Shown here one piece after another: positions 1 to 7,460 of a DNA stretch of 64,000 nucleotides (position 1 is the first letter of the stretch; each line of letters begins with the position of its first letter). The stretch is from a virus. The notes beneath the pieces were generated by a model, which made no database searches, was not told where the DNA came from, and saw nothing but the letters and a program-made list of their open reading frames with translations. The stretch is from the IMG/VR virus record IMGVR_UViG_3300036402_000045, positions 25,783 to 89,782 of that record; one strand, given 5' to 3'. The position numbers and the translations under genes were made by a program.

Positions 1-283
1 CGACAACAAGCCATTGCCCAGTGTTCGGAAAATCCTGCCAATGCCCCCATGTCGGAAGATCCTCTTCTGGATTGCGATAGGTCGCTACAGCAACCACCCG
101 CACCGACTCAGGCTTGACCCAGATCTCTTCCGTGGAGAAGTCAGCATGAGGAACACTGACAAGCCGACACTGTTCCGAATCGTTGGAGCAGACAAGATAC
201 CGAGCACCGGATTCACGACGCTGTGCCCAGACGCCCGTGCCGTTGCCGACATAGACCACGATGTCACCGAGCTTCGGATTCAT
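1..283 (-). CDS. Hypothetical protein, 3' part cut by window edge
   Basis: The reading frame starts with ATG at 283 and stays open to base 1, giving 94 codons of a protein whose C-terminus lies outside the window. The start overlaps the stop of the gene before it (TGATG), so it is the last visible member of the 1266 operon. The visible part begins MNPKLGDIVVYVGNG and is rich in V, W and charged residues. I recognise no family. Confidence 0.75.
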   Translation of the reverse strand, partial: MNPKLGDIVVYVGNGTGVWAQRRESGARYLVCSNDSEQCRLVSVPHADFSTEEIWVKPESVRVVAVATYRNPEEDLPTWGHWQDFPNTGQWLVV

Positions 284-786
284 CAGTCTCCCGTCCCGTG
301 AGAAGGACGGATATACGGAGCGTTCATGGTGATCGTCGTGTGCTTCGCCACGATCTCAGCATCGATCTTGCCCTCCTGCACCGCCGCAGCAAGACCCGAT
401 GTATCGAGCGCCACGTTCACAGCGCTGGCGACACCGTTCGTCTTCAGAACGTCCATGAGCGCCCGCTGAACCTCCGCAGGAAGCTCGCTCAGGACGAGAG
501 AGCGCCGGTATGCCAAACGCCGCTGCGCGGGCTTGAGATCGCCGTAGAGAGCATCTCCGTCGATGTTGATGTTCTCGGTCTGGACCCGCGTGACCTTCGT
601 GCCGTCGTCAGCGGTCAGGCTCGTCGTTCCCCGAATCTGAAGCTCTTCGCAGATCGAATCCTGAATGCCCTTCTTCGTCTTCTTGGCACGACCCTCGATC
701 TCGGCTTGACGCTCGTACTCCGCGACGAGCACGAAGATCTCGGAGTCCTTGAGCCGCTTCTTAGCCTTCGTCGGCTTGTCAGGCAT
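283..786 (-). CDS. Hypothetical protein, 167 aa
   Basis: The start MPDKPTKAKKR at 786 is chosen because AAAGGAG lies 7 bases upstream. An upstream in-frame start would only add shadow sequence from the neighbouring gene. The N-terminus is lysine-rich and the rest looks like a soluble alpha/beta protein. It overlaps the SAP-like gene upstream by 8 bases and is coupled (TGATG) to the partial gene downstream. No family was recognised. Confidence 0.75.
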   Translation of the reverse strand: MPDKPTKAKKRLKDSEIFVLVAEYERQAEIEGRAKKTKKGIQDSICEELQIRGTTSLTADDGTKVTRVQTENINIDGDALYGDLKPAQRRLAYRRSLVLSELPAEVQRALMDVLKTNGVASAVNVALDTSGLAAAVQEGKIDAEIVAKHTTITMNAPYIRPSHGTGD

Positions 787-1036
787 CGGCGTTCTCCTTT
801 CGGATTTCGGCCAGAGCAAGCTGCGCCACCAGTGACGACGCCTTGGCCTTCGAGAAGCCCGTGATCCCGTGAGCCTTGGCAAGCTCCCGGAGATCCTTGA
901 CCTTCATCGCTTCGAGATCCGCCACGCCGAGACGCTTGGACCGAGCGATGCACTCGTTCGGAACCGAAGTGCGGTTGGTCGTGTTGTGATGGGCGCGGCG
1001 ATCGTGCTTGGCCGAACGCTGGTTCTTGGTCGCCAT
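779..1036 (-). CDS. Small protein with C-terminal Rho-N/SAP-like helical module, 85 aa
   Basis: Residues about 44-75 (MKVKDLRELAKAHGITGFSK and following) match the short helix-extended-helix pattern of Rho-N/SAP/HeH modules, which usually bind nucleic acid. The N-terminus is basic with many H and R residues. The start overlaps the stop of the upstream gene (TGATG), indicating translational coupling. A DNA- or RNA-binding role is inferred from the module only. Confidence 0.75.
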   Translation of the reverse strand: MATKNQRSAKHDRRAHHNTTNRTSVPNECIARSKRLGVADLEAMKVKDLRELAKAHGITGFSKAKASSLVAQLALAEIRKENADA

Positions 1037-1230
1037 CAGACCGCCGCCGTCTTCCGAACCGGACGGCGAAGAGCCGTGGCGATGCGGTCACACCGCGCCA
1101 GAAGAGCGGGCTTGTCAGCCTGAGCGATGAAGCGGTCCGAGCGAACAGCGAGCACCTTGTCAGCCACGACATTCCGGAGGTACTCAAGATCACTCCGCTC
1201 GATCTCGATTGTCACCTTGTTCTTGTCCAT
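1036..1230 (-). CDS. Hypothetical protein, 64 aa, probably leaderless
   Basis: MDKNKVTIEIERSDL starts at 1230, seven bases after a TAAGGT -10 box, so the transcript probably begins at or very near the ATG. A purine-rich AGGTGAGGGG also lies upstream and could serve as a ribosome site. It is first in the four-gene unit that runs off the left edge. No family was recognised. Confidence 0.7.
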   Translation of the reverse strand: MDKNKVTIEIERSDLEYLRNVVADKVLAVRSDRFIAQADKPALLARCDRIATALRRPVRKTAAV

Positions 1231-1237
1231 GCCCCTC

Positions 1238-1266
1238 ACCTTAGTAGAATGTTTCCGAAGTTGCAA
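1238..1266 (-). promoter_or_regulatory. Class-1 early promoter with operator in spacer
   Basis: On the minus strand, TTGCAA (1266-1261) is followed by a 17-base spacer and TAAGGT (1243-1238). The spacer holds TTCGGAAACATTCTA, the operator shared by the other left-arm promoters. The ATG at 1230 follows by seven bases. Confidence 0.6.
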
Positions 1267-1279
1267 GTCGAAATTTCAG

Positions 1280-1750
1280 TCAGCGCAGATTTTGGAGAAT
1301 CGCTCTGCGCTCCATGAGCAGGATGCCCAAGAGGTTCGAGCCTGCCCAGTGTCCGGAAGGCGTGCGCGTCATGCCCCAGATCCGATCGCCCCAAGTGTTG
1401 CCTTCGACCAAGATGGCGTTGCCCGTGGCAAGCAGATCGTTAGCGAGCGTTTGGGTTTCCGAAAACTTGCATGACAGAGCGAAGCGCATGACTTCGATCT
1501 TCCGTTGCTCCCAGTCATCAGCGAGCGGAGCCTTGCGACCGAGCTTCTTGGCATTGCCCGCGTTGCTTGCCGTGAGAATGCGCTGTTGCCATTCAGGATC
1601 GTCTGTCTTCGCTGCCTGATAGTGATGTTCCACCGTGGCGTAAGGAACGCCCCTGAGACGATAAGGAGAGGCATAGAAGTTCGACAGGAACCCGTGCGGT
1701 CCGTCCAGCCGAAAGTCATCGATGATCGTGTAGCCCAACGCCTTCTTCAC
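1280..1750 (-). CDS. NADAR-family N-glycosidase/ADP-ribose hydrolase, 156 aa
   Basis: The protein matches NADAR (YbiA/RibX-like) throughout. Near residues 20-48 it has HGFLSNFYASPYRLRGVPY and then TVEHHYQAAK, and near the C-terminus NTWGDRIWG and NLLGILLMERR. The length is typical of a stand-alone NADAR domain. Family members cleave N-glycosidic bonds in riboflavin intermediates, and some remove ADP-ribose from nucleic acid or protein; the substrate here is unknown. It is the last gene of the SNF2 unit, and its start overlaps the upstream stop by 4 bases. A counter-defence role is inference. Confidence 0.9.
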   Translation of the reverse strand: MKKALGYTIIDDFRLDGPHGFLSNFYASPYRLRGVPYATVEHHYQAAKTDDPEWQQRILTASNAGNAKKLGRKAPLADDWEQRKIEVMRFALSCKFSETQTLANDLLATGNAILVEGNTWGDRIWGMTRTPSGHWAGSNLLGILLMERRAILQNLR

Positions 1751-2016
1751 TTCTCAAGCCCCTTCAGAAACTCAGTGACAAAAGCGAAACACTCGTCGTC
1801 CGTTGCGTCGTCAAACGCAACCGGCTCTGCTCCGTCTCCATACATGCGCCACCCAACAGCATCGGTGCCGTCGTCATTGGGAACCAATGCAAGAGCAAAG
1901 CCGCGAGGATGAAACACAACCCGGTTGATGAGCCAAAGCATTCCAAGGCTCCGAAGTTCCTCGAAGGAATGCACCGTCTCTTCGGGAACCGTGTCGAATA
2001 CGGACTTGCGCGTCAT
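1747..2016 (-). CDS. Hypothetical protein, 89 aa
   Basis: The start MTRKSVFDTV at 2016 overlaps the stop of the upstream gene by four bases (ATGA), as is usual in this operon. The protein is acidic in its C-terminal half (DDATDDEC) and has no recognised domain. It sits between an 86-aa gene and the NADAR gene. Confidence 0.75.
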   Translation of the reverse strand: MTRKSVFDTVPEETVHSFEELRSLGMLWLINRVVFHPRGFALALVPNDDGTDAVGWRMYGDGAEPVAFDDATDDECFAFVTEFLKGLEK

Positions 2017-2273
2017 TTCAGAATCTCGATCTCGTTGTCGTAGAAGTAGTAGATGTCGTGGAACCCGTTGATGCGGTCCATCAACCAATCGTGAACGGGA
2101 ATCCGAATCTCCGGACCCTGCCACGGACAAAGCAGAACCTTGTTCGGGTACTTGTCGGAGTCGTTCTCCAACAGAACGCCCTCAGACCCCTCGAAGAAGC
2201 GTCCAGAGGGATCGTTGTATGCAACCCGGACCCGAATGGCATCGGGGCTTGCAAGAGCCTCTTCGGGCGTCAC
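2013..2273 (-). CDS. Hypothetical protein, 86 aa
   Basis: This is a small soluble protein beginning MTPEEALASPDAIRV. Its central part (SEGVLLENDSDKYPNKVLLC) resembles short beta-barrel phage proteins but cannot be assigned. Its start overlaps the SNF2 stop by four bases, so it is translationally coupled to the helicase gene. Confidence 0.75.
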   Translation of the reverse strand: MTPEEALASPDAIRVRVAYNDPSGRFFEGSEGVLLENDSDKYPNKVLLCPWQGPEIRIPVHDWLMDRINGFHDIYYFYDNEIEILK

Positions 2274-4027
2274 AGGAGATCCCGAATGTTCTGGAGCGTG
2301 ATGCGCTCGATCTGTCGGCCACCGTCTCGCTCGATGGTCCGGTTGGCAAGCGCCCGCTTGTAGTTCAGGAGCGCTTCGATCCTCTGCTCGATCGTGTCTT
2401 CGGCCTGAAGCTCGATGACGTTGACCGTCGTGGCAAGAGCCTCCAGGCCACGCAGACCGCCCGCTGCGGAACGCCCGATGGCCTGATCGTTACCTGCCGG
2501 TGTCCAACCCTTGTCGGTGAAGACGACGTAGGTGGCAACGCCAAGGTTGATGGCCTCGCGGTTCGCATCGATGGTTCCGATGTAGAGCTTGCAATCCTCG
2601 TCGTTGTTGAACCTTCGGATTTCCTCCTGCCGACGACGCAGGTTGATCTCACCGGTGACATACGCCGGGGAATAAGCCTCAAGCTCCCGCTGGATGATGC
2701 GGGTTGCCTTGCTCCACTGGGAGAAGATGATCGCCTTCTCACCGTTGGCGACAAGCTCCCGAACGATGTCCTTCAGTTCGACGATCTTGGCCGAATCCTT
2801 CGACCCGCCGTAAAGCTCCGGAGAGAAGCAAGCCTGCTTCAGCCGGATGATCTGCGGAAGAGCACCGTTGATGTTTCGGATTTCGCCGTTGTCCATGCGA
2901 AGGATGAACTCGTCACGGATCTCGTTGTAGAGCGCCCGAGCTTCACGGGTCAGTTCGATCACGCGGGGAGCGATGATGACCTTCGGAAGATCCTTGAGCA
3001 CCTGATCCTTGCGACGACGCAGGGAGATGTTCTGAATGAAGTCCCGAAGCTCGCCCATCGGCTCCGGGCGGTAGCCAACCGTGGCACCGCCGTTCTTGAT
3101 GGAGATCGCGTCCACGAACCGGTCGTAGATCGGAAAGTCTTCCGGGTAGAGCTTGTGCAGAACGCTCCAGATCTCTTCCGGACGATTCAGGATCGGCGTG
3201 CCCGACATCATCAGCCAACGCTTGCCCTCAAGCTGGAAGAAGCCACGCGTGACCTGAGCATCCGGAGTCTTCACCCGATGGTGCTCATCAACCACGATGA
3301 AGTCGTACTCGAATCCGAAAAGCTCTTCGTTGGCGAACTCGTATCCGATGATCTTCTTGTGAACGTTGCCGTCCTCGTAGATCGGCTTGGCCCGGATCGC
3401 CTCAAAGTTGACGACGGTGATCTCGGCCCGCTTCTCGATCTGTGCAGAGCGCTCTGCGCGTGTTCCGTTGACGACCTGAACCTCGAAGTCGAACTTGTCC
3501 GTGGCTTCAGATTCCCAGTTGAACTTCGCGCTGTTCGGGCAGACGACGAGCGTGCGGAACTGCTTGCCCTTCTTCTCGGCCTTCACCGCCATGATGCGGA
3601 TCGCAGCCAGAAGCATGATGGTCTTCCCTAGACCCATCTCGTCATTGAGAAGATCGATCTCTTCCTCCAGGATCTTCCCGACCGCAACCTTCTGGAAGTT
3701 GTAGAGCTTGCCTTCGAAGCCCGGAATCCGAAGCTTCGGAATCGGCATATCCGCAAGCCGCTTCTCTTCGGCTCGCGTTAGCCGTGCGTAGACGCCCTTC
3801 GAAAGCTCTGCCATCGGGAACGCCAACGACAGACGATCGAAGTACCGCATGTTGAACCGGAAGAGCCACTTGCTCAATTCCTGGTCGTACTCCGCAACGG
3901 GATCGGTGCCGAGAGGAAGGATCTCGCGCATGATGACGCTCTGCGCCTCGTACTTCTCGCTGGAGTCACACATCAAGACGATGTGCTTGCCCCTCGGATC
4001 GTTCTTCTTCGACAAGGTGATCTTCAC
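2270..4027 (-). CDS. SNF2-family DEAD-like ATPase/helicase
   Basis: This is a superfamily 2 translocase of about 585 aa. Walker A is DEMGLGKT near residue 140, motif II is VVDEHHRVK (DEHH in place of DEAH), and motif III is MMSGTP. The C-terminal RecA-like domain contains IIFSQWSKATR and motif VI as QAIGRSAAGG, where most SNF2 proteins read QaigRxhRiGQ. The GTG at 4027 is chosen because it lies seven bases after the -10 box TAGATT, as in the other leaderless genes here; TTG at 4036 and GTG at 4033 are alternatives. It probably remodels DNA-protein complexes in early infection. Confidence 0.93.
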   Translation of the reverse strand: MKITLSKKNDPRGKHIVLMCDSSEKYEAQSVIMREILPLGTDPVAEYDQELSKWLFRFNMRYFDRLSLAFPMAELSKGVYARLTRAEEKRLADMPIPKLRIPGFEGKLYNFQKVAVGKILEEEIDLLNDEMGLGKTIMLLAAIRIMAVKAEKKGKQFRTLVVCPNSAKFNWESEATDKFDFEVQVVNGTRAERSAQIEKRAEITVVNFEAIRAKPIYEDGNVHKKIIGYEFANEELFGFEYDFIVVDEHHRVKTPDAQVTRGFFQLEGKRWLMMSGTPILNRPEEIWSVLHKLYPEDFPIYDRFVDAISIKNGGATVGYRPEPMGELRDFIQNISLRRRKDQVLKDLPKVIIAPRVIELTREARALYNEIRDEFILRMDNGEIRNINGALPQIIRLKQACFSPELYGGSKDSAKIVELKDIVRELVANGEKAIIFSQWSKATRIIQRELEAYSPAYVTGEINLRRRQEEIRRFNNDEDCKLYIGTIDANREAINLGVATYVVFTDKGWTPAGNDQAIGRSAAGGLRGLEALATTVNVIELQAEDTIEQRIEALLNYKRALANRTIERDGGRQIERITLQNIRDLL

Positions 4028-4034
4028 AAGCACC

Positions 4035-4064
4035 AATCTAACAGCTTCGGAATGTTTACGTCAA
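4035..4064 (-). promoter_or_regulatory. Class-1 promoter of the SNF2 unit
   Basis: Minus strand: TTGACG (4064-4059), an 18-base spacer and TAGATT (4040-4035). The spacer contains AAACATTCCGAAG, the common operator half-site. A second TTCCGAA lies just upstream at 4072-4078. Confidence 0.7.
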
Positions 4065-4081
4065 GCGAATATTCGGAAACC

Positions 4082-4204
4082 CAGAGAGGGTCCGGTCGCC
4101 TTTCCCCGTCCGATCCCCCGCCAAGGGAATCGTGGGTTAGTGAACGCTTGGGGAAAAGCGCAGGCGACCTTGATCTCCGAAAGGCTGGAGACTGACCCTC
4201 TCTG
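4082..4204 (-). ncRNA. Candidate structured RNA A (three-way junction), unknown class
   Basis: No ORF fits this 123-nt stretch but it folds strongly. P1 pairs 4194-4204 with 4082-4092 (11 perfect base pairs). Two bases later P2 pairs 4187-4191 with 4174-4178 around an 8-nt loop. P3 pairs 4162-4169 with 4094-4101 (8 bp), continues as 4150-4155 with 4102-4107, and encloses a small hairpin (4111-4118 with 4126-4132 region). A TGCGTATCA motif ends at 4209, so a transcript would start at about 4203-4204, the first base of P1. No U-tract follows. The function is unknown. Confidence 0.55.
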
Positions 4205-4208
4205 AGAC

Positions 4209-4218
4209 TTGATACGCA
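4209..4218 (-). promoter_or_regulatory. Class-2 promoter motif TGCGTATCA before RNA A
   Basis: TGCG at 4218-4215 and TATCAA at 4214-4209 match the motif found 4-6 bases before leaderless start codons in the replication block. Here no start codon follows; instead RNA A begins five bases later. It lies just after the stop of the upstream gene. Confidence 0.55.
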
Positions 4219-4220
4219 GA

Positions 4221-5060
4221 TCAGCGAACCTCGGAAGGCGTGATCTCGCTGCGTAGAATCCTCGCTCTGGCCCTCTCGATGCGCTCTGCGGCTGCGCGAG
4301 CATCGGCCTCGGCCATCTGTCGGCGTTGGGCCTCCAGACGCTCACGGCGCTCTCTGGCGATGCGCTCTTCCTCTGCTCGAACAGCCACCACGTTGACATA
4401 CCGGACCGGTGCCTGAATTCGGTACCGCGGGTGCTCCACTTGGCAGAAGTCTGAAGGGCAAGCGCCCTCCGTGCTGCCTTCGGACTGGGCGTTGCAATGA
4501 AAGCAACGAGGCGTGAACTCGATCGTCACGGCCCGCTGCGGGAAGTGAAGTGAACGCTCCGAGAAGAGCCGATCGCGGCCGATGTCGTGAACGAGCATCA
4601 GAAGCTCTTCGGCCATCGTCACGTACGTCTCTTCCGCATCAGAAGCGAACCGCCGCCACAGCTTCATCTCACCGCGACGCGTGATGTAGGCAAACGCCTT
4701 GTAACGCCCATCGATGTAGCGCTTGAGCACACGCTGACCCGTGAGATCGCCCGACGTAACGAGATGCACGTTGTAGCGGTGAGTTTCGGAAATCCCCGTA
4801 ACCTCGTAGACGCCATTGGGAACGTTCCAGCCATCGAACTCTGTCGCCACGTCATCGATGGAACGACCGGCAAGCTGCGTTGCCAGAGCCTCGACCGCTG
4901 CCGTCTGCTCCACGGTAAGGGTCAAGCTCGATCCGAGAACGTCGGAGTACCGCTGCATGTCTGCATGAAAGCGAACAGCCGGATCACTCAGGATCGAGAC
5001 AACCTGCGGGAACGCAGAGAACCACGCGGGATCGAGGTTGGTGATGTTGTAGGTCGGCAT
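4221..5060 (-). CDS. Hypothetical protein with Cys cluster, 279 aa, leaderless
   Basis: MPTYNITNLDPAWF starts at 5060, six bases after the TAGGAT -10 box, and no ribosome site is visible. Around residues 185-205 there is a CFHCNA ... CPSDFC cluster that could bind zinc. The C-terminal 60 residues are a long basic/acidic helix rich in R, E and A. No family was recognised. It forms a single-gene unit, followed directly by the promoter of RNA A. Confidence 0.85.
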   Translation of the reverse strand: MPTYNITNLDPAWFSAFPQVVSILSDPAVRFHADMQRYSDVLGSSLTLTVEQTAAVEALATQLAGRSIDDVATEFDGWNVPNGVYEVTGISETHRYNVHLVTSGDLTGQRVLKRYIDGRYKAFAYITRRGEMKLWRRFASDAEETYVTMAEELLMLVHDIGRDRLFSERSLHFPQRAVTIEFTPRCFHCNAQSEGSTEGACPSDFCQVEHPRYRIQAPVRYVNVVAVRAEEERIARERRERLEAQRRQMAEADARAAAERIERARARILRSEITPSEVR

Positions 5061-5066
5061 ACAGAG

Positions 5067-5095
5067 ATCCTAAGGGATAAACATTCCGAAGTCAA
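5067..5095 (-). promoter_or_regulatory. Class-1 promoter, leaderless
   Basis: Minus strand: TTGACT (5095-5090), a 17-base spacer with TCGGAATGTTTATC, and TAGGAT (5072-5067). The ATG at 5060 follows after six bases. This is one of the clearest promoters in the window. Confidence 0.75.
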
Positions 5096-5121
5096 GACGG
5101 AGATTGCTAAGCGGCAGATTT

Positions 5122-5520
5122 TCAGCGATCGGAATAGAGGCTGTTGTGAGCCTTCACCCAATCACCATCAGCGATGAGCTTGCCACGGGGCTTACCGAGG
5201 TAGTGCCACGCAGAGCACTTGATCTCGGTGCCTCTGATCGGGTCGTGAGCAACCACGTCCCAAAGGGCATAGCCCGCACCGCGCTCCATACGGTCGATGC
5301 TCTTCCACGACGGACTGTTGTGTCGGAACGTCAGGACATCGCCGGTGATGGTGCCCGACTGATCGAGCTTGGCGACTGGGTAGCTGCCGAACTCAGAGAC
5401 GAAGTAGATCTTCCCCTCGATGGTGCAGTTCGGAATGATGTCCTCGTAGCCACCACGGTCGTTCCACGCGTTCGGTCGGAGCGTTCCGTACACGAAGCAG
5501 GAGATGAGATGGTCGCTCAC
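5122..5520 (-). CDS. Gamma-glutamylcyclotransferase-like (AIG2) protein, 132 aa
   Basis: The N-terminal FVYGTLRPNAWND is the nucleotide-free GGCT/AIG2 loop signature. The DRMERGAGYALW segment carries the glutamate that acts as catalytic base in the family, and length and ending fit a stand-alone GGCT domain. Family members release 5-oxoproline from gamma-glutamyl amines. It is third in the 6959 operon (ATGA overlap with the 171-aa gene). The amidoligase and glutamine amidotransferase lie in nearby units, which suggests one gamma-glutamyl chemistry pathway. That pathway is inferred. Confidence 0.85.
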   Translation of the reverse strand: MSDHLISCFVYGTLRPNAWNDRGGYEDIIPNCTIEGKIYFVSEFGSYPVAKLDQSGTITGDVLTFRHNSPSWKSIDRMERGAGYALWDVVAHDPIRGTEIKCSAWHYLGKPRGKLIADGDWVKAHNSLYSDR

Positions 5521-6032
5521 TTCTGAGCCGCCTTTTCGAACAGGTCGATGATGACCGCAACATCGAAGGTGACGGTGTTGCCTTCGTTGCCTTGGAAGAA
5601 GGTGTAGTTCTCGTCTTCGACCAGACGAGTACCCGTGAGCGTCAGAACTTTCCGCTCAAACTTGATCCGCTGACTCTCTGATTCGATCCGCTTCAGAAGG
5701 TACTCTCTTTCGGAATCAAGCTGTTCTTGAACCCGCTCACGGAACCGCTCCGTCATCGGTGACAACGACTGGGGATGAGCAAGAACAGGAACCCACGTCA
5801 TGTTGTGGACGTTGAACGCCGCAAGAGCGACCTTCGTGGCTTGGCGCTGGACGCCGTACTCATCGGTGTAGCGCCCCTTCTTGTCGGCCTTGACGTACTC
5901 CTTCGTCTTGGCGTCCCGATACCAACGCTCGATGTCAAGAACGAGCGACAGGAACGGACGAGAGGACGAGTACCGACCACCGGGTCGGGAGTAGATGACC
6001 TCCCGACCCTGCTCGATCTCCGAAAGCTTCAT
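5517..6032 (-). CDS. Hypothetical protein, 171 aa
   Basis: It begins MKLSEIEQGREVIYSRPGG and has a basic middle and a long charged helix near residues 95-130. It is coupled by ATGA overlaps both to the 289-aa gene upstream and to the GGCT-like gene downstream, so the three are probably made together. No family was recognised. Confidence 0.8.
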   Translation of the reverse strand: MKLSEIEQGREVIYSRPGGRYSSSRPFLSLVLDIERWYRDAKTKEYVKADKKGRYTDEYGVQRQATKVALAAFNVHNMTWVPVLAHPQSLSPMTERFRERVQEQLDSEREYLLKRIESESQRIKFERKVLTLTGTRLVEDENYTFFQGNEGNTVTFDVAVIIDLFEKAAQK

Positions 6033-6898
6033 GCCTGCACCCCAGCGGCACGCAGAGCGGCCTCAAGAGCGTCACGGGACATCGTTCCCCGACCGGCGAT
6101 GTTGTGCGTTGCGGCAAGCCGACGAAGGGCGTCACGGTTCAAACCGGAAAGCCCGTCGTCGTCGGAACCAACGATCGCCCGCATGATGCCTTGTGCCTCG
6201 GCAAGCTCGTCATCGGTGTATTCCCGCTCTTCGCCGTCCTCGTCGTCCTCGATCTCGCCTGAGAGCATGGCGTTGATCTCATCGATCCCCTGCGCGGCCT
6301 CGTCCTCGATCAGAGCATCGACGTAATCGGCAACCGCCGCCATCGTCGTGTCGGACGGAACCTCTTCGACCACCAGACGGCCCGAGATGTTGTCGGCGCG
6401 TCCTTCGGAAACCAGCGCGTCCCATGTCTCCTGCGTGTAGATGGCGCGGGCCACGACACCGGGGATGCGGCCCTCACGAACCCGAGCACGGAACATCGTC
6501 GGCTTGGCGGCGTAGAAGAGCGAGCACGCCCAAGCGAACGAGTCCAGGCGAGAACCCGTCGAAGCGTTGATGTGCTGGCGCAGGCCCGTGAACAGATCGA
6601 TCACGGTGAACCGCTTCAGCGTCAGCGTTCCCGGCGTGTTCGCAGCGGACAGGCTCATGCGCTGGCCCGGTCGATAGCTGTACCGCTGCCAGATGTGACC
6701 GGCGACGTGGATCGTCGGCACCGGCAGCGACCGGTACGACTCACAGATCGCCGTGACCATCGGCATGACGGCCTCGATCTTCTCGGCGTCCGTCTCCAGA
6801 CGCCACGGCTTCGCCTCGAAGAGAGCGACAGCGGCAGCAACCGCATCCTCTCGGATCTCTCGGTACTTCAGGTGTGGCCGCTGAACGGTCATCGGCAT
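6029..6898 (-). CDS. Hypothetical protein with C-terminal HeH/SAP-like module, 289 aa
   Basis: The ATG at 6898 has GAAAGGGAG nine bases upstream. Residues 1-190 form an unassigned domain. Then comes an acidic linker (EIEDDEDGEEREYTDDE), and the last 35 residues (LNRDALRRLAATHNIAGRG and following) look like a Rho-N/HeH module. It heads the operon that contains the GGCT-like protein. A DNA-associated early protein is possible, but so is a substrate of the neighbouring amidoligase set. Confidence 0.8.
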   Translation of the reverse strand: MPMTVQRPHLKYREIREDAVAAAVALFEAKPWRLETDAEKIEAVMPMVTAICESYRSLPVPTIHVAGHIWQRYSYRPGQRMSLSAANTPGTLTLKRFTVIDLFTGLRQHINASTGSRLDSFAWACSLFYAAKPTMFRARVREGRIPGVVARAIYTQETWDALVSEGRADNISGRLVVEEVPSDTTMAAVADYVDALIEDEAAQGIDEINAMLSGEIEDDEDGEEREYTDDELAEAQGIMRAIVGSDDDGLSGLNRDALRRLAATHNIAGRGTMSRDALEAALRAAGVQA

Positions 6899-6930
6899 TG
6901 CGCTCCCTTTCGGTTGTAGTCGTCGTGCTG

Positions 6931-6959
6931 AGTATGGATCGGAATGTTTCCGATGTCAA
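6931..6959 (-). promoter_or_regulatory. Class-1 promoter with full palindromic operator
   Basis: Minus strand: TTGACA (6959-6954), a 17-base spacer, CATACT (6936-6931). The spacer holds the complete palindrome TCGGAAACATTCCGA, two TTCCGA half-sites separated by three bases. A leader of about 30 bases with a normal ribosome site follows. Confidence 0.7.
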
Positions 6960-6968
6960 GAAGGTTTC

Positions 6969-7460
6969 TCATGCATCCTCGGTTTCCTTGTCACCAACCA
7001 GAAATCTCGGACCATTGACAGAGACGATCGCCCAACGGAACCAAAGCACCGTCTCGCAATCCCATCCGTAGAGATCGTGAGGCTGTGAGTGGCGCGTACG
7101 CCACTGACCCTCTTCGGTCAGGTGCATACCGTCGTACTCCCGAGCCATCGCTTCGAAGTCAAGACCGGTGGTATACCGATCCCCCACGCCGAACCGCTTG
7201 TGCAGATCATTGAGATCCGCAACGGTGTCAACGACAGCGAGGTTCGGGTTGTCGATCGTCTCCAGATCCCAGAGCGTGAACGGCGGTCCACCGAATTTTT
7301 CGGAAACACACCAGTCAACCCAATGGCTCTCGTTGGTCGGATGAGGGGGAGAAGTCCACAACCCACCACTGAGCGGCTTCTTCCACGGATGCGTGCAATT
7401 CACGATCGGCTTGAACGACTGATAACGAGGCTTCTTCACGCCTTGGAAGATGACCTTCAC
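6969..7460 (-). CDS. Hypothetical protein, 163 aa
   Basis: It is rich in W, H and P (GGLWTSPPHPTNESHWVDWC near residues 32-51; LYGWDCETVLWF near residues 130-141). The repeated W/H pattern and the late W-D-C-E-T segment recall small phage enzymes with an ADP-ribosyltransferase-like fold, but I cannot confirm this. Its start overlaps the amidotransferase stop (ATGA), so it is co-translated with that enzyme. Confidence 0.8.
   Translation of the reverse strand: MKVIFQGVKKPRYQSFKPIVNCTHPWKKPLSGGLWTSPPHPTNESHWVDWCVSEKFGGPPFTLWDLETIDNPNLAVVDTVADLNDLHKRFGVGDRYTTGLDFEAMAREYDGMHLTEEGQWRTRHSQPHDLYGWDCETVLWFRWAIVSVNGPRFLVGDKETEDA

Noticed and set aside
2219-3631. A 470-codon open frame on the plus strand opposite the SNF2 gene
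   Set aside because: It has no recognisable domain, lies fully over a clear SNF2 coding sequence, and has the R/L/D/V-rich composition typical of antisense frames in GC-rich genes.
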